DNA from: a virus
DNA length: 42,984 nucleotides
Strand: one strand, 5' to 3'
IMG/VR virus record: IMGVR_UViG_3300010938_000072
Location: 1-42,984 of that record
The notes below the pieces were generated by a model. It worked only from the letters and a program-made list of their open reading frames with translations. It did no database searches and was not told where the DNA came from. The translations under genes were made by a program, and so were the position numbers. This document shows positions 29,747 to 38,018 of the stretch, piece after piece; position 1 is the stretch's first letter; every line of letters starts with the position of its first letter.

Positions 29747-31643
29747 TGGTTGGTCCTGGGTTACCGTTGTTTGGGATTATGTCTCCTTTTGCCAACATAT
29801 TAGCTACTTTTTCTTCGGGTAAAACCTCTGCCTTGATAGGTCGGCCTGCAGCCATCGCAGACAGAATGGTAGAATCGATTGGAGGGGTTTCTGGAGTCAT
29901 CAGGTCAGAAATTCCCTGCACTCCTTGTAGCATCAAAATCCTCTGAAGCACCGCCTTTGGATTGATGCCCATAACAGGCACAAACTCTGGCCTTTGTGAA
30001 GAGGCTATCAGGAGTTCCTTTAAAGCTGACGCTATGGCCATTTTATCATGAATAGTTGAAGGGTCAATCATCTTGAAGGAGAAGAAGCCTTGCAAGTCTG
30101 ACCTTCGAACTCTTAACAAACCATCTTCAAGGGCAGCAGGATTTATGCCTAGTTGCATTGCAAGGTCTCCAGTAACTTTGAGGAACCTTTCGCCTTCCAT
30201 AAATTGCTGGACATTTTGTATCATTTGCTCGCCTAAAGGCCTCAAAGCTTGCTCAAAGATTAGTTGGGCCAAAGTACGCATCCGAACGTTGCCTTGTCGT
30301 TGGATGGTGGCCACCTCGGTCGCCGTCCGCATGGTGGGCATCTGTACACCCATGGTGTTGTCACTAACACTGGTGGTTCGTTGAATAAACTCCATCATTG
30401 TTTGTGCATCCCGTACATGCGCTTGCGTAACATCGGCAAAGGAGATTTGCCTCCAAGCTCTCTCTAGCAAGCCTCCCTTGCCTCTTTTAACCCGAATGTA
30501 GTTTCGGCGTTTCTCCAAGTCCTCAATCTCAATAATGTCAGGGTCAACAATTGCCATGTTGTTGATTGTTTTCCTAACACTTTGCATATGAGAGTTAAGG
30601 AGCCAATTTAGGTGGTCTTGTAATCCATTTATTGTTTGAGCAAGGCCATCATTTGTAACTCGGAACAAATCGGGCGAATACTCCATAATGACGGACGGAA
30701 ACTTCCCATGGTAATGTCGAAGAGGCTCAAGGAGAATTATCCTACTTTCATTTGCAATACAGAACTTCCAAATCTCGACTGAATCAGAGGGAGAAAGCTC
30801 ATACTCTTTCGGAACAAGCTTTACATAGCAGGTGTCGAGAATGACTATATCTCCTCCTTTTACAGTTTTCTGAGGGAAGGTAGGTCTTCCCAACACACTT
30901 TCAATACCTGTTTCTTGAAGTACAGGGATTTCCTCAAGGTTAAAATACAACCCACTACTACGAAGCTCATTGTAGGTGACTCGTTGCCGAGAGAAAACAA
31001 AGGAGCCTCTTTGGAAGTCACCTACGGAAAAGTTAGGGTCAAAGATAACTTCTTTTGGATTCTCGTTGAGTATTTCAGCGCCTTCGTAAACAATGGTCTC
31101 GGATGGAAGGACCATTTGTAGAATGGTGTCTAAAAGGCCAACGGGCGGCACCTTAGAGCGGTGCTTTACATAGCCTATGTTTAGCTTAGCAAAGCCATAA
31201 CGCATAGTGTCTAAAAAGGCTTGATAAAGCTTGAGGATATACCTGTCTTGCTCCAACTCATACTGAAGCTCCAACTCCATTAACTTGGAGTTTTTGTACA
31301 GCCGAGGGCCTCTGGAATCCAATTCAAAGAAGGGGTTTTTAACAAAGATTGAAAGGAGTTGGGCTACACCAGTTTGGCACTGAGCATAGGTGATGGGGTA
31401 GATTATCTTTATGGGTTCTTTTCTTTCGCTGGCTTTTATGTCTTCCTCATCGGCCGGCCGATAAGCTTGGTACATTTGGTCCGCCTTTTCCATATCGGCC
31501 AAACGGTCTTTAATGGCCTCCTCCCCAGCCCGACGAAGGCGTTTCAGGAAGCCTAGAAGTTTTTGGTGTTGTGGGGGCAGGTTGCCCTCGGAGAAGGCAA
31601 ACCTGCTACGAGCATCATCAACCACTGAATCGAAATCGTACAT
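29724..31643 (-). CDS. Portal protein (P22-like)
   Basis: A 639-aa protein with portal features. Residues 80-115 are a helix with YAQCQTGVAQLLSIFVKNPFFEL. The crown-side part contains NGLAQTINGLQDHLNWLLNSHMQSVRK. Residues about 420-470 (TSVSDNTMGVQMPTMRTATEVATIQRQGNVRMRTLAQLIFEQ) form the long helix typical of this portal family. It forms the dodecameric DNA entry vertex and binds terminase. The length fits the P22 portal class. The start ATG 31643 shares one base with the stop of the spanin-like gene. Confidence 0.88.
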   Translation of the reverse strand: MYDFDSVVDDARSRFAFSEGNLPPQHQKLLGFLKRLRRAGEEAIKDRLADMEKADQMYQAYRPADEEDIKASERKEPIKIIYPITYAQCQTGVAQLLSIFVKNPFFELDSRGPRLYKNSKLMELELQYELEQDRYILKLYQAFLDTMRYGFAKLNIGYVKHRSKVPPVGLLDTILQMVLPSETIVYEGAEILNENPKEVIFDPNFSVGDFQRGSFVFSRQRVTYNELRSSGLYFNLEEIPVLQETGIESVLGRPTFPQKTVKGGDIVILDTCYVKLVPKEYELSPSDSVEIWKFCIANESRIILLEPLRHYHGKFPSVIMEYSPDLFRVTNDGLAQTINGLQDHLNWLLNSHMQSVRKTINNMAIVDPDIIEIEDLEKRRNYIRVKRGKGGLLERAWRQISFADVTQAHVRDAQTMMEFIQRTTSVSDNTMGVQMPTMRTATEVATIQRQGNVRMRTLAQLIFEQALRPLGEQMIQNVQQFMEGERFLKVTGDLAMQLGINPAALEDGLLRVRRSDLQGFFSFKMIDPSTIHDKMAIASALKELLIASSQRPEFVPVMGINPKAVLQRILMLQGVQGISDLMTPETPPIDSTILSAMAAGRPIKAEVLPEEKVANMLAKGDIIPNNGNPGPTSARTPIP

Positions 31644-31903
31644 TACTTTTTGGACTCCTTTAACAAAGCCTTGACATCAGCAGCGATTAAATCTAGTTGG
31701 TGTTCAATCCTAGCCAAGTCTCGGACTTTGGCTTCTTCCCTCCTTTTAACATCCTCTTTCATTTCTTGCCAATAATATTGGAACTCTTGTCGTTGAAGGT
31801 ACCTTTCATCAGCCCGTAAGGTCAGCCAAGCAATCAAGCCTGCCAGAACTGCGGGAGCCAACAAAGCAATTAAAGAACCCCATTTATGCCACCAATTGCT
31901 CAT
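31643..31903 (-). CDS. Membrane-anchored coiled-coil protein, i-spanin- or holin-like
   Basis: An 86-aa protein with one N-terminal membrane segment (residues 9-28, GSLIALLAPAVLAGLIAWLT) and then a charged coiled coil (about 40-86). This type II membrane layout is that of inner-membrane spanins. Some phage holins also have one such segment. It overlaps the lipoprotein-like gene (ATGA, 31900-31903), which strengthens an i-spanin/o-spanin pair. AAAAGGAG precedes ATG 31903. Confidence 0.55.
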   Translation of the reverse strand: MSNWWHKWGSLIALLAPAVLAGLIAWLTLRADERYLQRQEFQYYWQEMKEDVKRREEAKVRDLARIEHQLDLIAADVKALLKESKK

Positions 31904-32163
31904 GGAACTCCTTTTAAGCCTTTAACCACTCCCTGACCTATGGCTTCAATTGTTTCAGGAGATGATGTAACGGTTACAACAGCCCCCGAAGGAGTAACGC
32001 TTATTTGTCTGTTGCCTAATGCCCACACAACAACGGAGGTACCTTCGTTTTGATAGCTTACACAACCAGAAGCCAACAAGAGTGCTGTAACAAGGGCCAG
32101 CAGCAGTAAAGCAAAGGCTAGTTGAAAAATATCCTTATCGTCACTTTTCATCTTTCCATCCAT
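31900..32163 (-). CDS. Small lipoprotein-like membrane protein (o-spanin candidate)
   Basis: An 87-aa protein with a hydrophobic segment (about 15-32) ending in ASGC, a lipobox-like signal-peptidase II site with Cys34. A Ser/Thr/Val-rich part follows (GTSVVVWALGNRQISVTPSGAVVTVTSS). It lies between the papain-like peptidase and the membrane coiled-coil gene, so an outer-membrane spanin role is plausible. The N-terminus before the hydrophobic segment is longer than usual for lipoproteins, so the assignment is tentative. Confidence 0.5.
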   Translation of the reverse strand: MDGKMKSDDKDIFQLAFALLLLALVTALLLASGCVSYQNEGTSVVVWALGNRQISVTPSGAVVTVTSSPETIEAIGQGVVKGLKGVP

Positions 32164-32737
32164 AAGGCTCCCTAATATGCCAATCGGTTGTTTTCAATCC
32201 ACTGGTGGCAGCGTATAGGTGAGGCGGCACCAAAGAGCTATCGGTGTCGGCGATGACAACTCTATTCGCTACCCAGTCACCAGCAGCTTGGTGTTCACTG
32301 CAAAACCATCTTTTTTGGTTTGGGTCAACTTGGGTTTTTCTTAAAACAAAACCAAACAAAACTTGAGGCCAATCGTAAGGTTTGCCTACCTGCTCCAGCT
32401 CCCAATTTCTAAGTGTACTTGCCGCGTGGTAGTCTAAAGGCTCAGCATAGGTGCGAACCCTCCAAGCTAATTTTGCATAAACCGCAGAGTCCCGTACACA
32501 AACACCCTGACCAATAGCTTCAACTATTGGTACACCTTTATAATCGGCTGGGTTGCCTATAATAAACCTCGACTTATGCGGGTAAATGGCTACCAGCTCA
32601 CTAGGGAAAAGTTTATCAACAAACCTAGCTACATGACTCCAATCCGAGAGCGTCCTCCGCTTGATTGCAAGAGACATAGGAGAGAGTCCCCCGTCAACCA
32701 AAAGAATGTCGCCAAAGTGACCTTTAGGTATTTTCAT
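32141..32737 (-). CDS. Permuted NlpC/P60-like (YiiX-type) peptidase
   Basis: A 198-aa protein resembling YiiX/permuted papain-fold peptidases: GDILLVDGG (9-17), SDWSHVARF (31-39) with the conserved His, VEAIGQGV, then PYDWPQVLFGF and RWFCSEHQA, where the Cys is in the typical C-S/T-E context. In this fold His comes before Cys. It probably cleaves peptide or amide bonds, perhaps in peptidoglycan during lysis, as membrane genes follow. ATG 32737 follows AAGGAGGC. Confidence 0.7.
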   Translation of the reverse strand: MKIPKGHFGDILLVDGGLSPMSLAIKRRTLSDWSHVARFVDKLFPSELVAIYPHKSRFIIGNPADYKGVPIVEAIGQGVCVRDSAVYAKLAWRVRTYAEPLDYHAASTLRNWELEQVGKPYDWPQVLFGFVLRKTQVDPNQKRWFCSEHQAAGDWVANRVVIADTDSSLVPPHLYAATSGLKTTDWHIREPYGWKDEK

Positions 32738-32954
32738 GTGTTTGCCTCCTTATTTCTTGTTCATGCTCCAGGAGCCATATTTTAGCACAACCATAATTGG
32801 CAAAGTAATTGCCTGCGTAGCCACAAAACTTCAAGGTGCCGCCCGAAGCTTCGGGGTCGTGCTTTGTGGCAAGGATTAAAACCGAATCGAAGTGTTCATT
32901 TAGGCTAAGAGCTGTTTGCCGAAGTAACATTGCTGCTTTTTCGTTTTCATTCAT
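32724..32954 (-). CDS. Hypothetical small protein (76 aa)
   Basis: A 76-aa protein, start overlapping the stop of the glycosidase-like gene (ATGA, 32951-32954). An N-terminal helix (NENEKAAMLLRQTALSLNEHFD) is followed by VLILATKHDPEASGGTLKFCGYAGN and a second helix. No family is recognised. It marks the return to low GC after the GC-rich tail patch. Confidence 0.55.
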   Translation of the reverse strand: MNENEKAAMLLRQTALSLNEHFDSVLILATKHDPEASGGTLKFCGYAGNYFANYGCAKIWLLEHEQEIRRQTHENT

Positions 32955-35050
32955 GGTATCACCTGTAAATTTTGCGGTGATGGCACCACCAACACCGACA
33001 ACGTCGCTGGCTGGCTGATGCTCACCGCGTCAGGATTGGTCGCCATACAATCATACACGGCAGCGTCCGATACCTGCACGCTATCAATGGTGTAGGTCAG
33101 GCCCGTCGCACCAGCGATGTTCACGCCATTCTTTCGCCACTGCAGCGTGATTGGCGATTGACCGGTCAATGTAACTGCGAAGGTTACAGACTCGCCTGCG
33201 TACCTGACCGCGCTCTGCGGCTGCAATGTAAAAGCAGGCGGCCATCTGGTCTTGCCTATAGCAGCATTTGACCACGCAGACGTTTTACCACCAACAACGC
33301 CAGCCACCCGAAACGTGTACCAGCTGTTGGTTGCCAGTGAGCCTGCGCGGAAGCTGTTGGTCAACGGCAGGCTGGCGATTTGTACAAACGCGGTTCCGTT
33401 GCTGCCGTCGGCCTGTTGCACAACAACTGAGTTGTAGTTGGTTGGATTGGACCACACGAGAAGCAGGCTGATTATGATGTTTGTCATCGCAGTAGTACCT
33501 TGAAAGGGAGGAACCGGTTGGCCGGTACCCCTCCACACTGGTTCATCCACCAAATTGCCGCTATACGGCTGGCCGAACACGTCATACCACACACCAGACA
33601 ACGAGTTGGTGGTGTTTTCTTTGCTCCAGACCCATTCCGTTTCGGCGGTTGCATTTGTCCAGACAACCCGTCGCACCGTGCTGGTCATATCAACCACAGA
33701 CGCCGACCCATCACGAAGCCACCATGCTGTGGCAAGGCGATACGAGGTGACAGGTTTCACGCCGCGACTGTCTCGGTTGGCGCCTTCCTCATACTCGTAA
33801 CCGTAGATGCTGTAGTTGTCGTTGGTCAGGTTGGTGCCGTAGTAGTGCTGTCTGGCCACGTGCGCGTTGACCAGTTCCACGCCGCCAGCGCGCCAACCGA
33901 TGATTGCCTTGGCCGCACGATACGCGCCGCGCGTCCACGTGTTGGACGTGTTGAACAAATCTCCGCCGCCGGTACCCACCATCGGCGGCTCCAAAATGCC
34001 AAGACTGCTGCGAGCCGGGAAATACGTCTCGCCAACCATCAGCCGATTTGTGATGCCCCAGCCACGCAGCAGCACGGTTTCTTTGTAAGCACCGTAGTTT
34101 GTGCTGGTGCCACTTGGTGTGTCCTCATCTGGCGGGTCATAGTAGAGCCAGTCAGGTTGCCAGGACATGTAGTCAGCCGAAGCAAATACACCGTTGGTGC
34201 GAAACAGTTGGAAAGCGGACAAATAACCACGGAAATTGTCCGAGTTGAACGCGGCTATTTTCGCCTGCGGATAGATGGCTTTGATGACCGCCACGGACTG
34301 CGTGAAAATCTCCGTGTACACCGTCTGCCACGGAGTCGGTGACATGAACGAATACCGAAACGCAGTGGGTTCGGACTCTATCTCCAACAGAACATTGGCC
34401 GACGGATGGTTGGTTTGCAGCCATCCAGCTACGGCACCCGCGTAGGCAACCCAGTTGGACACGTAGGAGGAAGGCGTGTTGGTCGCCCACGCGGGATGCA
34501 AACCAAGCGTGATGTGCACGTTGTAGTTGGTGGCAAACCGAGCCATTTGGTCGGCGCCATTGGCCCACAAAAACGCGCCGCCTGCGTTGGTCTGTATCAG
34601 GCGCCACTGGAAGGCATCGTGGATGCGCACCCAGCCGGGCGCAACCGAGTGTACGCGCTGGCGAGGTTTTTCGCCCTCGCTACTTTTGCTGGCGTCTTCG
34701 CTGGCCCACGCTACTCCAACACCCGGCAAGACAACAAACCCGCATCGGTCGCCATCCGTCTCAACAAAGTAGTGGTTGGCAGGTAACGCCATCGAGAACG
34801 CCGCGCCAGTGTGTTGGGTGACCACGTTGCAGCGCACGTCCATCACCCGTGTCAGGCTGGCTGCCGAGTTGCTGATGGTTATGACTTGGCCAGCCACAAA
34901 CACGCTTTGGTTAGTGACGGGATGCACCGACAGTAACTTTGCTGGTGGTGCGTTGGTCACAAATGGCAAAGTAAAGCAATAGGTCTGGCCAAACACCGCC
35001 CAAGCGGTGAGCAGCCAGCTACTGAACAGTATGGTTACGAATTTCGCCAT
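32951..35050 (-). CDS. Secreted glycosidase-like protein with FN3 and Ig-like domains
   Basis: A 699-aa protein with a signal peptide (residues 1-22, FVTILFSSWLLTAWAVFGQ). The TIM-barrel-like part (about 125-460) has NVHITLGLHPAWA, LLEIESEPT (candidate acid/base Glu) and LMVGETYFPA (candidate nucleophile), resembling clan A glycoside hydrolases. A fibronectin III-like segment (about 520-605) and an Ig-like domain (about 610-695: QPQSAVRYAGESVTF, LQWRKNGVNIAGAT) follow. Thr-Asn richness and this Ig type are common in Verrucomicrobiota. The gene is very GC-rich (62-68% in hand counts) against 33-43% nearby, suggesting recent transfer from a host. It may degrade a host surface polysaccharide. 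Confidence 0.65.
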   Translation of the reverse strand: MAKFVTILFSSWLLTAWAVFGQTYCFTLPFVTNAPPAKLLSVHPVTNQSVFVAGQVITISNSAASLTRVMDVRCNVVTQHTGAAFSMALPANHYFVETDGDRCGFVVLPGVGVAWASEDASKSSEGEKPRQRVHSVAPGWVRIHDAFQWRLIQTNAGGAFLWANGADQMARFATNYNVHITLGLHPAWATNTPSSYVSNWVAYAGAVAGWLQTNHPSANVLLEIESEPTAFRYSFMSPTPWQTVYTEIFTQSVAVIKAIYPQAKIAAFNSDNFRGYLSAFQLFRTNGVFASADYMSWQPDWLYYDPPDEDTPSGTSTNYGAYKETVLLRGWGITNRLMVGETYFPARSSLGILEPPMVGTGGGDLFNTSNTWTRGAYRAAKAIIGWRAGGVELVNAHVARQHYYGTNLTNDNYSIYGYEYEEGANRDSRGVKPVTSYRLATAWWLRDGSASVVDMTSTVRRVVWTNATAETEWVWSKENTTNSLSGVWYDVFGQPYSGNLVDEPVWRGTGQPVPPFQGTTAMTNIIISLLLVWSNPTNYNSVVVQQADGSNGTAFVQIASLPLTNSFRAGSLATNSWYTFRVAGVVGGKTSAWSNAAIGKTRWPPAFTLQPQSAVRYAGESVTFAVTLTGQSPITLQWRKNGVNIAGATGLTYTIDSVQVSDAAVYDCMATNPDAVSISQPATLSVLVVPSPQNLQVIP

Positions 35051-36307
35051 TTACGGCCTTGTGTAGGTGGTTATCCAATTGCCGTTCGTGCTCAAATAGG
35101 CGTACCACAAACCATTCGTTTCGTCTCGGCCAGCAAAACCAACGACGTTGCTGGTTGCGGTGCCAAAGGTACCAAAGAATACCTCACCAAACCGATTGGT
35201 TGGAAAGATGGCATCATCGTTTGCCAAGCCGTGTGACCGACCAAAGGCTACGCCGGTCAGGTTACTGCCAACGATTGTGTAGTGTTGGCGTGCCGGAAAG
35301 ATAGGGCCAACTCGTGTGTACCATTGCAGTTCGTGTTGTGGTGATGATGACGGAGAGTTTATGCCATGTGGGTTTATGTTTGTCCAAATCGTCACGACAT
35401 GGAAACCGAGGTCGACCTTGCCGGGTTGACGTGGACTAACTATGGCAACGCCATTTATGACCGTCGGCGAGAGCAACAACATGGACGGATTGCCCCAGCA
35501 CGAAATCACGGCATAGTCGTTGGTAGCGGGTGGAGAGTTCATGTAGCCAAAAGTAAAAACGTTGGCTGCAGGACTGCCCACCCTGTATTCCCAACCTCCC
35601 AACCGAGGCAGTGATGTTGACTGAATCAATTGCTGCCAGAACGGACCGGACAGGTTGATTTTTACAACCGCCTTTGACCAGTTGGTCGGGCCGAATTGAA
35701 ATGCGTCGCAACCCGTGTCGAAACCAAATGTGTCCACGTTCGGTGTAAAGGTGCGGAAATGAAAGCCAGCCAGCGAGTTTGCGTTGTTTGCAAACAGCCT
35801 CATCTCAGCTCTATTGCCAGAAACCGAGTTGGTGGCAAACAGCATGGTTGGCACAACCGAGATTGCATTGTTTGTGACCAGCACCATTGAGTTTGACGTG
35901 GTGAGGAAGTTGATGTTTGTGGTGGCCGGGATGGCGACCAGATTGTTGGTCAGGATGTTGACACTACCACCACCTCCGCCACCTGCTGTGCCAATACCAA
36001 AGGTTGTGCCCGGCGACCCGCCAACAACCGTACCAGCGGGCTGTGAGGCGTCATTCGTGATTGTGATGCCGGTGATGTAGCCTGCCGGATTGGATGCCAG
36101 ATAGAACTGGTTGCTGTTGGCGACAAACACAGGGTCAACTTCGGTCGCGCTGTCCACAATGCCAGTGGCGTTGGTGACAGCCACGCCGCCGCTATCGAAG
36201 GTAATGGTGCCACCCGGAGCAATTCGGGTTCGCTCCAGCAACGTTACCGCCGATTGTGCGAACACAACGGACGGCACCAGCAACACGCTAATCAGTTTTG
36301 ACAACAT
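35051..36307 (-). CDS. Signal-peptide tail-fibre-like protein (418 aa)
   Basis: A 418-aa protein starting LISVLLVPSVVFAQSA, a clear signal peptide. Then come Thr/Asn/Gly-rich strands (GITITNDASQPAGTVVGGSPG) and a poly-Gly linker (GIGTAGGGGGGSVN, about 105-118). The C-terminal two thirds contain a W/Y/F-rich beta domain (FHFRTFTPNVDTFGF, GPFWQQLIQS). The layout is that of fibre repeat plus receptor-binding head. The signal peptide is unusual for a fibre. GC-rich. The stop is directly adjacent to the next gene's ATG. Confidence 0.6.
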   Translation of the reverse strand: MLSKLISVLLVPSVVFAQSAVTLLERTRIAPGGTITFDSGGVAVTNATGIVDSATEVDPVFVANSNQFYLASNPAGYITGITITNDASQPAGTVVGGSPGTTFGIGTAGGGGGGSVNILTNNLVAIPATTNINFLTTSNSMVLVTNNAISVVPTMLFATNSVSGNRAEMRLFANNANSLAGFHFRTFTPNVDTFGFDTGCDAFQFGPTNWSKAVVKINLSGPFWQQLIQSTSLPRLGGWEYRVGSPAANVFTFGYMNSPPATNDYAVISCWGNPSMLLLSPTVINGVAIVSPRQPGKVDLGFHVVTIWTNINPHGINSPSSSPQHELQWYTRVGPIFPARQHYTIVGSNLTGVAFGRSHGLANDDAIFPTNRFGEVFFGTFGTATSNVVGFAGRDETNGLWYAYLSTNGNWITTYTRP

Positions 36308-36950
36308 GGTAGTTTATCCTCCACGGTTCTGTCACGGACGGCACCGCTCCTGCGCGCACCGTGAACTGGTTGGTTTCTGTGACAACCGTCAGGGTTGTCG
36401 TCAGGTTTGTGTTGGCGACCGACACAAGCACAACGCCATCGACAGTCATGCCGGGCCACGACACTGTTCGAGCTGCCGACGGATTGGTGATGGTTGTTGT
36501 GCCGCCGGTAGCCCTGACAAAGTTGGCAACCCAGTTGGTCGAAGGCGCGGTCTCGCTCCACGCAACCAGGCTGTTGGTGAAATGGTCGAACCGCAGCACG
36601 ACGCCATAGCTGTTGTTGGTCGCCGTGACGCGCATGACGCCGCCGGTCTCGATGAGATTATCCACGACGACCGTGTGAAAGAATCGGTTGGTGAAGCCGA
36701 CCGGATTGAACACGTTGTTGGATGCTGAGTGGATGTCGCCTGATATAGTTAGCATGTTGGTTAATTGTTGATAACTAACCGCAGCGTCGGGCAAAGCAGT
36801 TTGAGCGTTAACACGAAGGTTGGAGTTGGTGAAAAACTTAACACCTGAAACAGTTTGGGTGCCTTGGGTCATAACCGAATAATTAACGGTTTGACCATGA
36901 GAGGCAACTACAAAAAGGCTAATCGAAATAGCCAAAAACCTCAAGTGCAA
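36288..36950 (-). CDS. Signal-peptide tail-fibre-like protein (220 aa)
   Basis: A 220-aa protein beginning at TTG 36950, with AAGGAG 9 nt upstream; it overlaps the previous gene by 32 bp. FLAISISLFVVASHGQ is a signal peptide. The body is Thr/Asn/Val-rich (VKFFTNSNLRVN, MRVTATNNSYG, TTTITNPSAARTVS), typical of a beta-fibre. GC content changes inside the gene: the first 60 codons are about 43-48% GC, but from about 36.75 kb leftwards it is over 60%. That suggests an N-terminal phage part joined to a newer C-terminal part. Confidence 0.6.
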   Translation of the reverse strand: MHLRFLAISISLFVVASHGQTVNYSVMTQGTQTVSGVKFFTNSNLRVNAQTALPDAAVSYQQLTNMLTISGDIHSASNNVFNPVGFTNRFFHTVVVDNLIETGGVMRVTATNNSYGVVLRFDHFTNSLVAWSETAPSTNWVANFVRATGGTTTITNPSAARTVSWPGMTVDGVVLVSVANTNLTTTLTVVTETNQFTVRAGAVPSVTEPWRINYHVVKTD

Positions 36951-37572
36951 GGATGGGTTCTCCTTCTGAGTCGTTAATGTAGGGTAGGCAGGTTTCCTTC
37001 AATTCTCTGTCTCGAAGAAGGAAACCTGTTCCTGATTGAAACCAAAAGTCAGCGGCAAAGCTAACTGAGGAAGTTTCAGACAAACCTAAAATAGGGGCGT
37101 TGATGTCGGAGTCAGAAACAACAAGACGGAACAGACGGTCCGAGAAACGACCCCGAAGGACTACATAGCCTCCAACAGGGAGTTCATAATCGCCTGCAAC
37201 CCATGTACCTTTTGGTTCGAGACCAAAGGTTCGGTCGGAAACAAAAAGGCGAAATTGACCGCCGTTTGGGGAGGCCCTTAAGATAGGGCCGGAAAGTGGA
37301 TTGGCAAAAAGCCAGAATGAGTTTGACCTTGAAATAGAGATAAGTTGGTGTGCGTGGTAACCGTCTAGCGTGTCGGCGTTGGAGGAGAAAGGAGGGGTCG
37401 AGGAGGACGAGACAGAGTTTGGAGCGACCCCACCACCATTTTGAATGATTCGCTCCAAGTTATAAAGAAAGGCATCCATCTCTTTGGAGAATTGGGACGA
37501 CCAAGCAGGGAATTGCTCTGGCTTTGAGGCTGCCTTTGGGAAACTTGCGGTTATGATTTTTGGTCTAGGCAT
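36919..37572 (-). CDS. Tail-fibre-like protein (217 aa)
   Basis: A 217-aa protein with a helical N-terminus (QFPAWSSQFSKEMDAFLYNLERIIQ) and the motif NADTLDGYHAHQL at about 65-77, which is very common in phage tail fibres and short head or tail fibres. A beta-rich C-terminal part follows with GGQFRLFVSDR, GGYVVLRGRFSD and FRLVVSDSD. It has no signal peptide, unlike the next two genes. Normal low GC. Confidence 0.7.
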   Translation of the reverse strand: MPRPKIITASFPKAASKPEQFPAWSSQFSKEMDAFLYNLERIIQNGGGVAPNSVSSSSTPPFSSNADTLDGYHAHQLISISRSNSFWLFANPLSGPILRASPNGGQFRLFVSDRTFGLEPKGTWVAGDYELPVGGYVVLRGRFSDRLFRLVVSDSDINAPILGLSETSSVSFAADFWFQSGTGFLLRDRELKETCLPYINDSEGEPILALEVFGYFD

Positions 37573-37580
37573 TTTAGAAT

Positions 37581-38018
37581 CTAAACAGGCTTGATTTGTT
37601 GAAGTGCGGCCTTGAGGAGACCAAAAATATCTTTGGATTCAACCTCAATGCCTTGTTCTTTTGCTTTCTCGGTTAACCAAGCAACAATTTCTTCTCGGTG
37701 TTGCCAACATCCAACCCAACCCCATTCATTCATTTGGCGTTGCATCGAAGCACAACCGCAGCCAGCAGTTTGATGAAAACCTAACTGTTTTATCAAAGTA
37801 TGCAACACATCACCCGGCATCGGTAGAAGTGGTCTGGCTGGCGCAGCCGGTGGTACGGGGTCAACCATGGGCTGCCATGTCATCCGCCATGCGCTGGGTG
37901 GCTCGATGCACGCACTGGCGCAGACACCGTAACTTGGCCGACCGCCGAACAAGCCAAGCGCACAACAACCACCATGACGAAGGCCGCAGTCAGACCAGTG
38001 AGGACAAGGGATTGTCAT
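37581..38018 (-). CDS. Cys-rich protein of unknown function (145 aa)
   Basis: I place the start at ATG 38018, overlapping the previous stop (ATGA). The N-terminus has CPHWSDCGLRHGGCCALG then FGGRPSYGVC and C residues at a regular spacing. After a Pro-rich linker comes GCGCASMQRQMNEWGWVGC and a helix ENEEIVAWL-like segment (REEIVAWLTEKAKEQ). Twelve or so cysteines suggest metal binding or disulphides. GC jumps from 37% (C-terminal part) to 65% (N-terminal part) inside the gene. Function is unknown. Confidence 0.55.
   Translation of the reverse strand: MTIPCPHWSDCGLRHGGCCALGLFGGRPSYGVCASACIEPPSAWRMTWQPMVDPVPPAAPARPLLPMPGDVLHTLIKQLGFHQTAGCGCASMQRQMNEWGWVGCWQHREEIVAWLTEKAKEQGIEVESKDIFGLLKAALQQIKPV

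Noticed and set aside
33500-34342. 280-aa rightward open frame
   Set aside because: It lies antisense to the well-supported glycosidase-like gene in GC-rich DNA, where stop codons are rare, and its translation is Arg/His-rich with no coherent domain.
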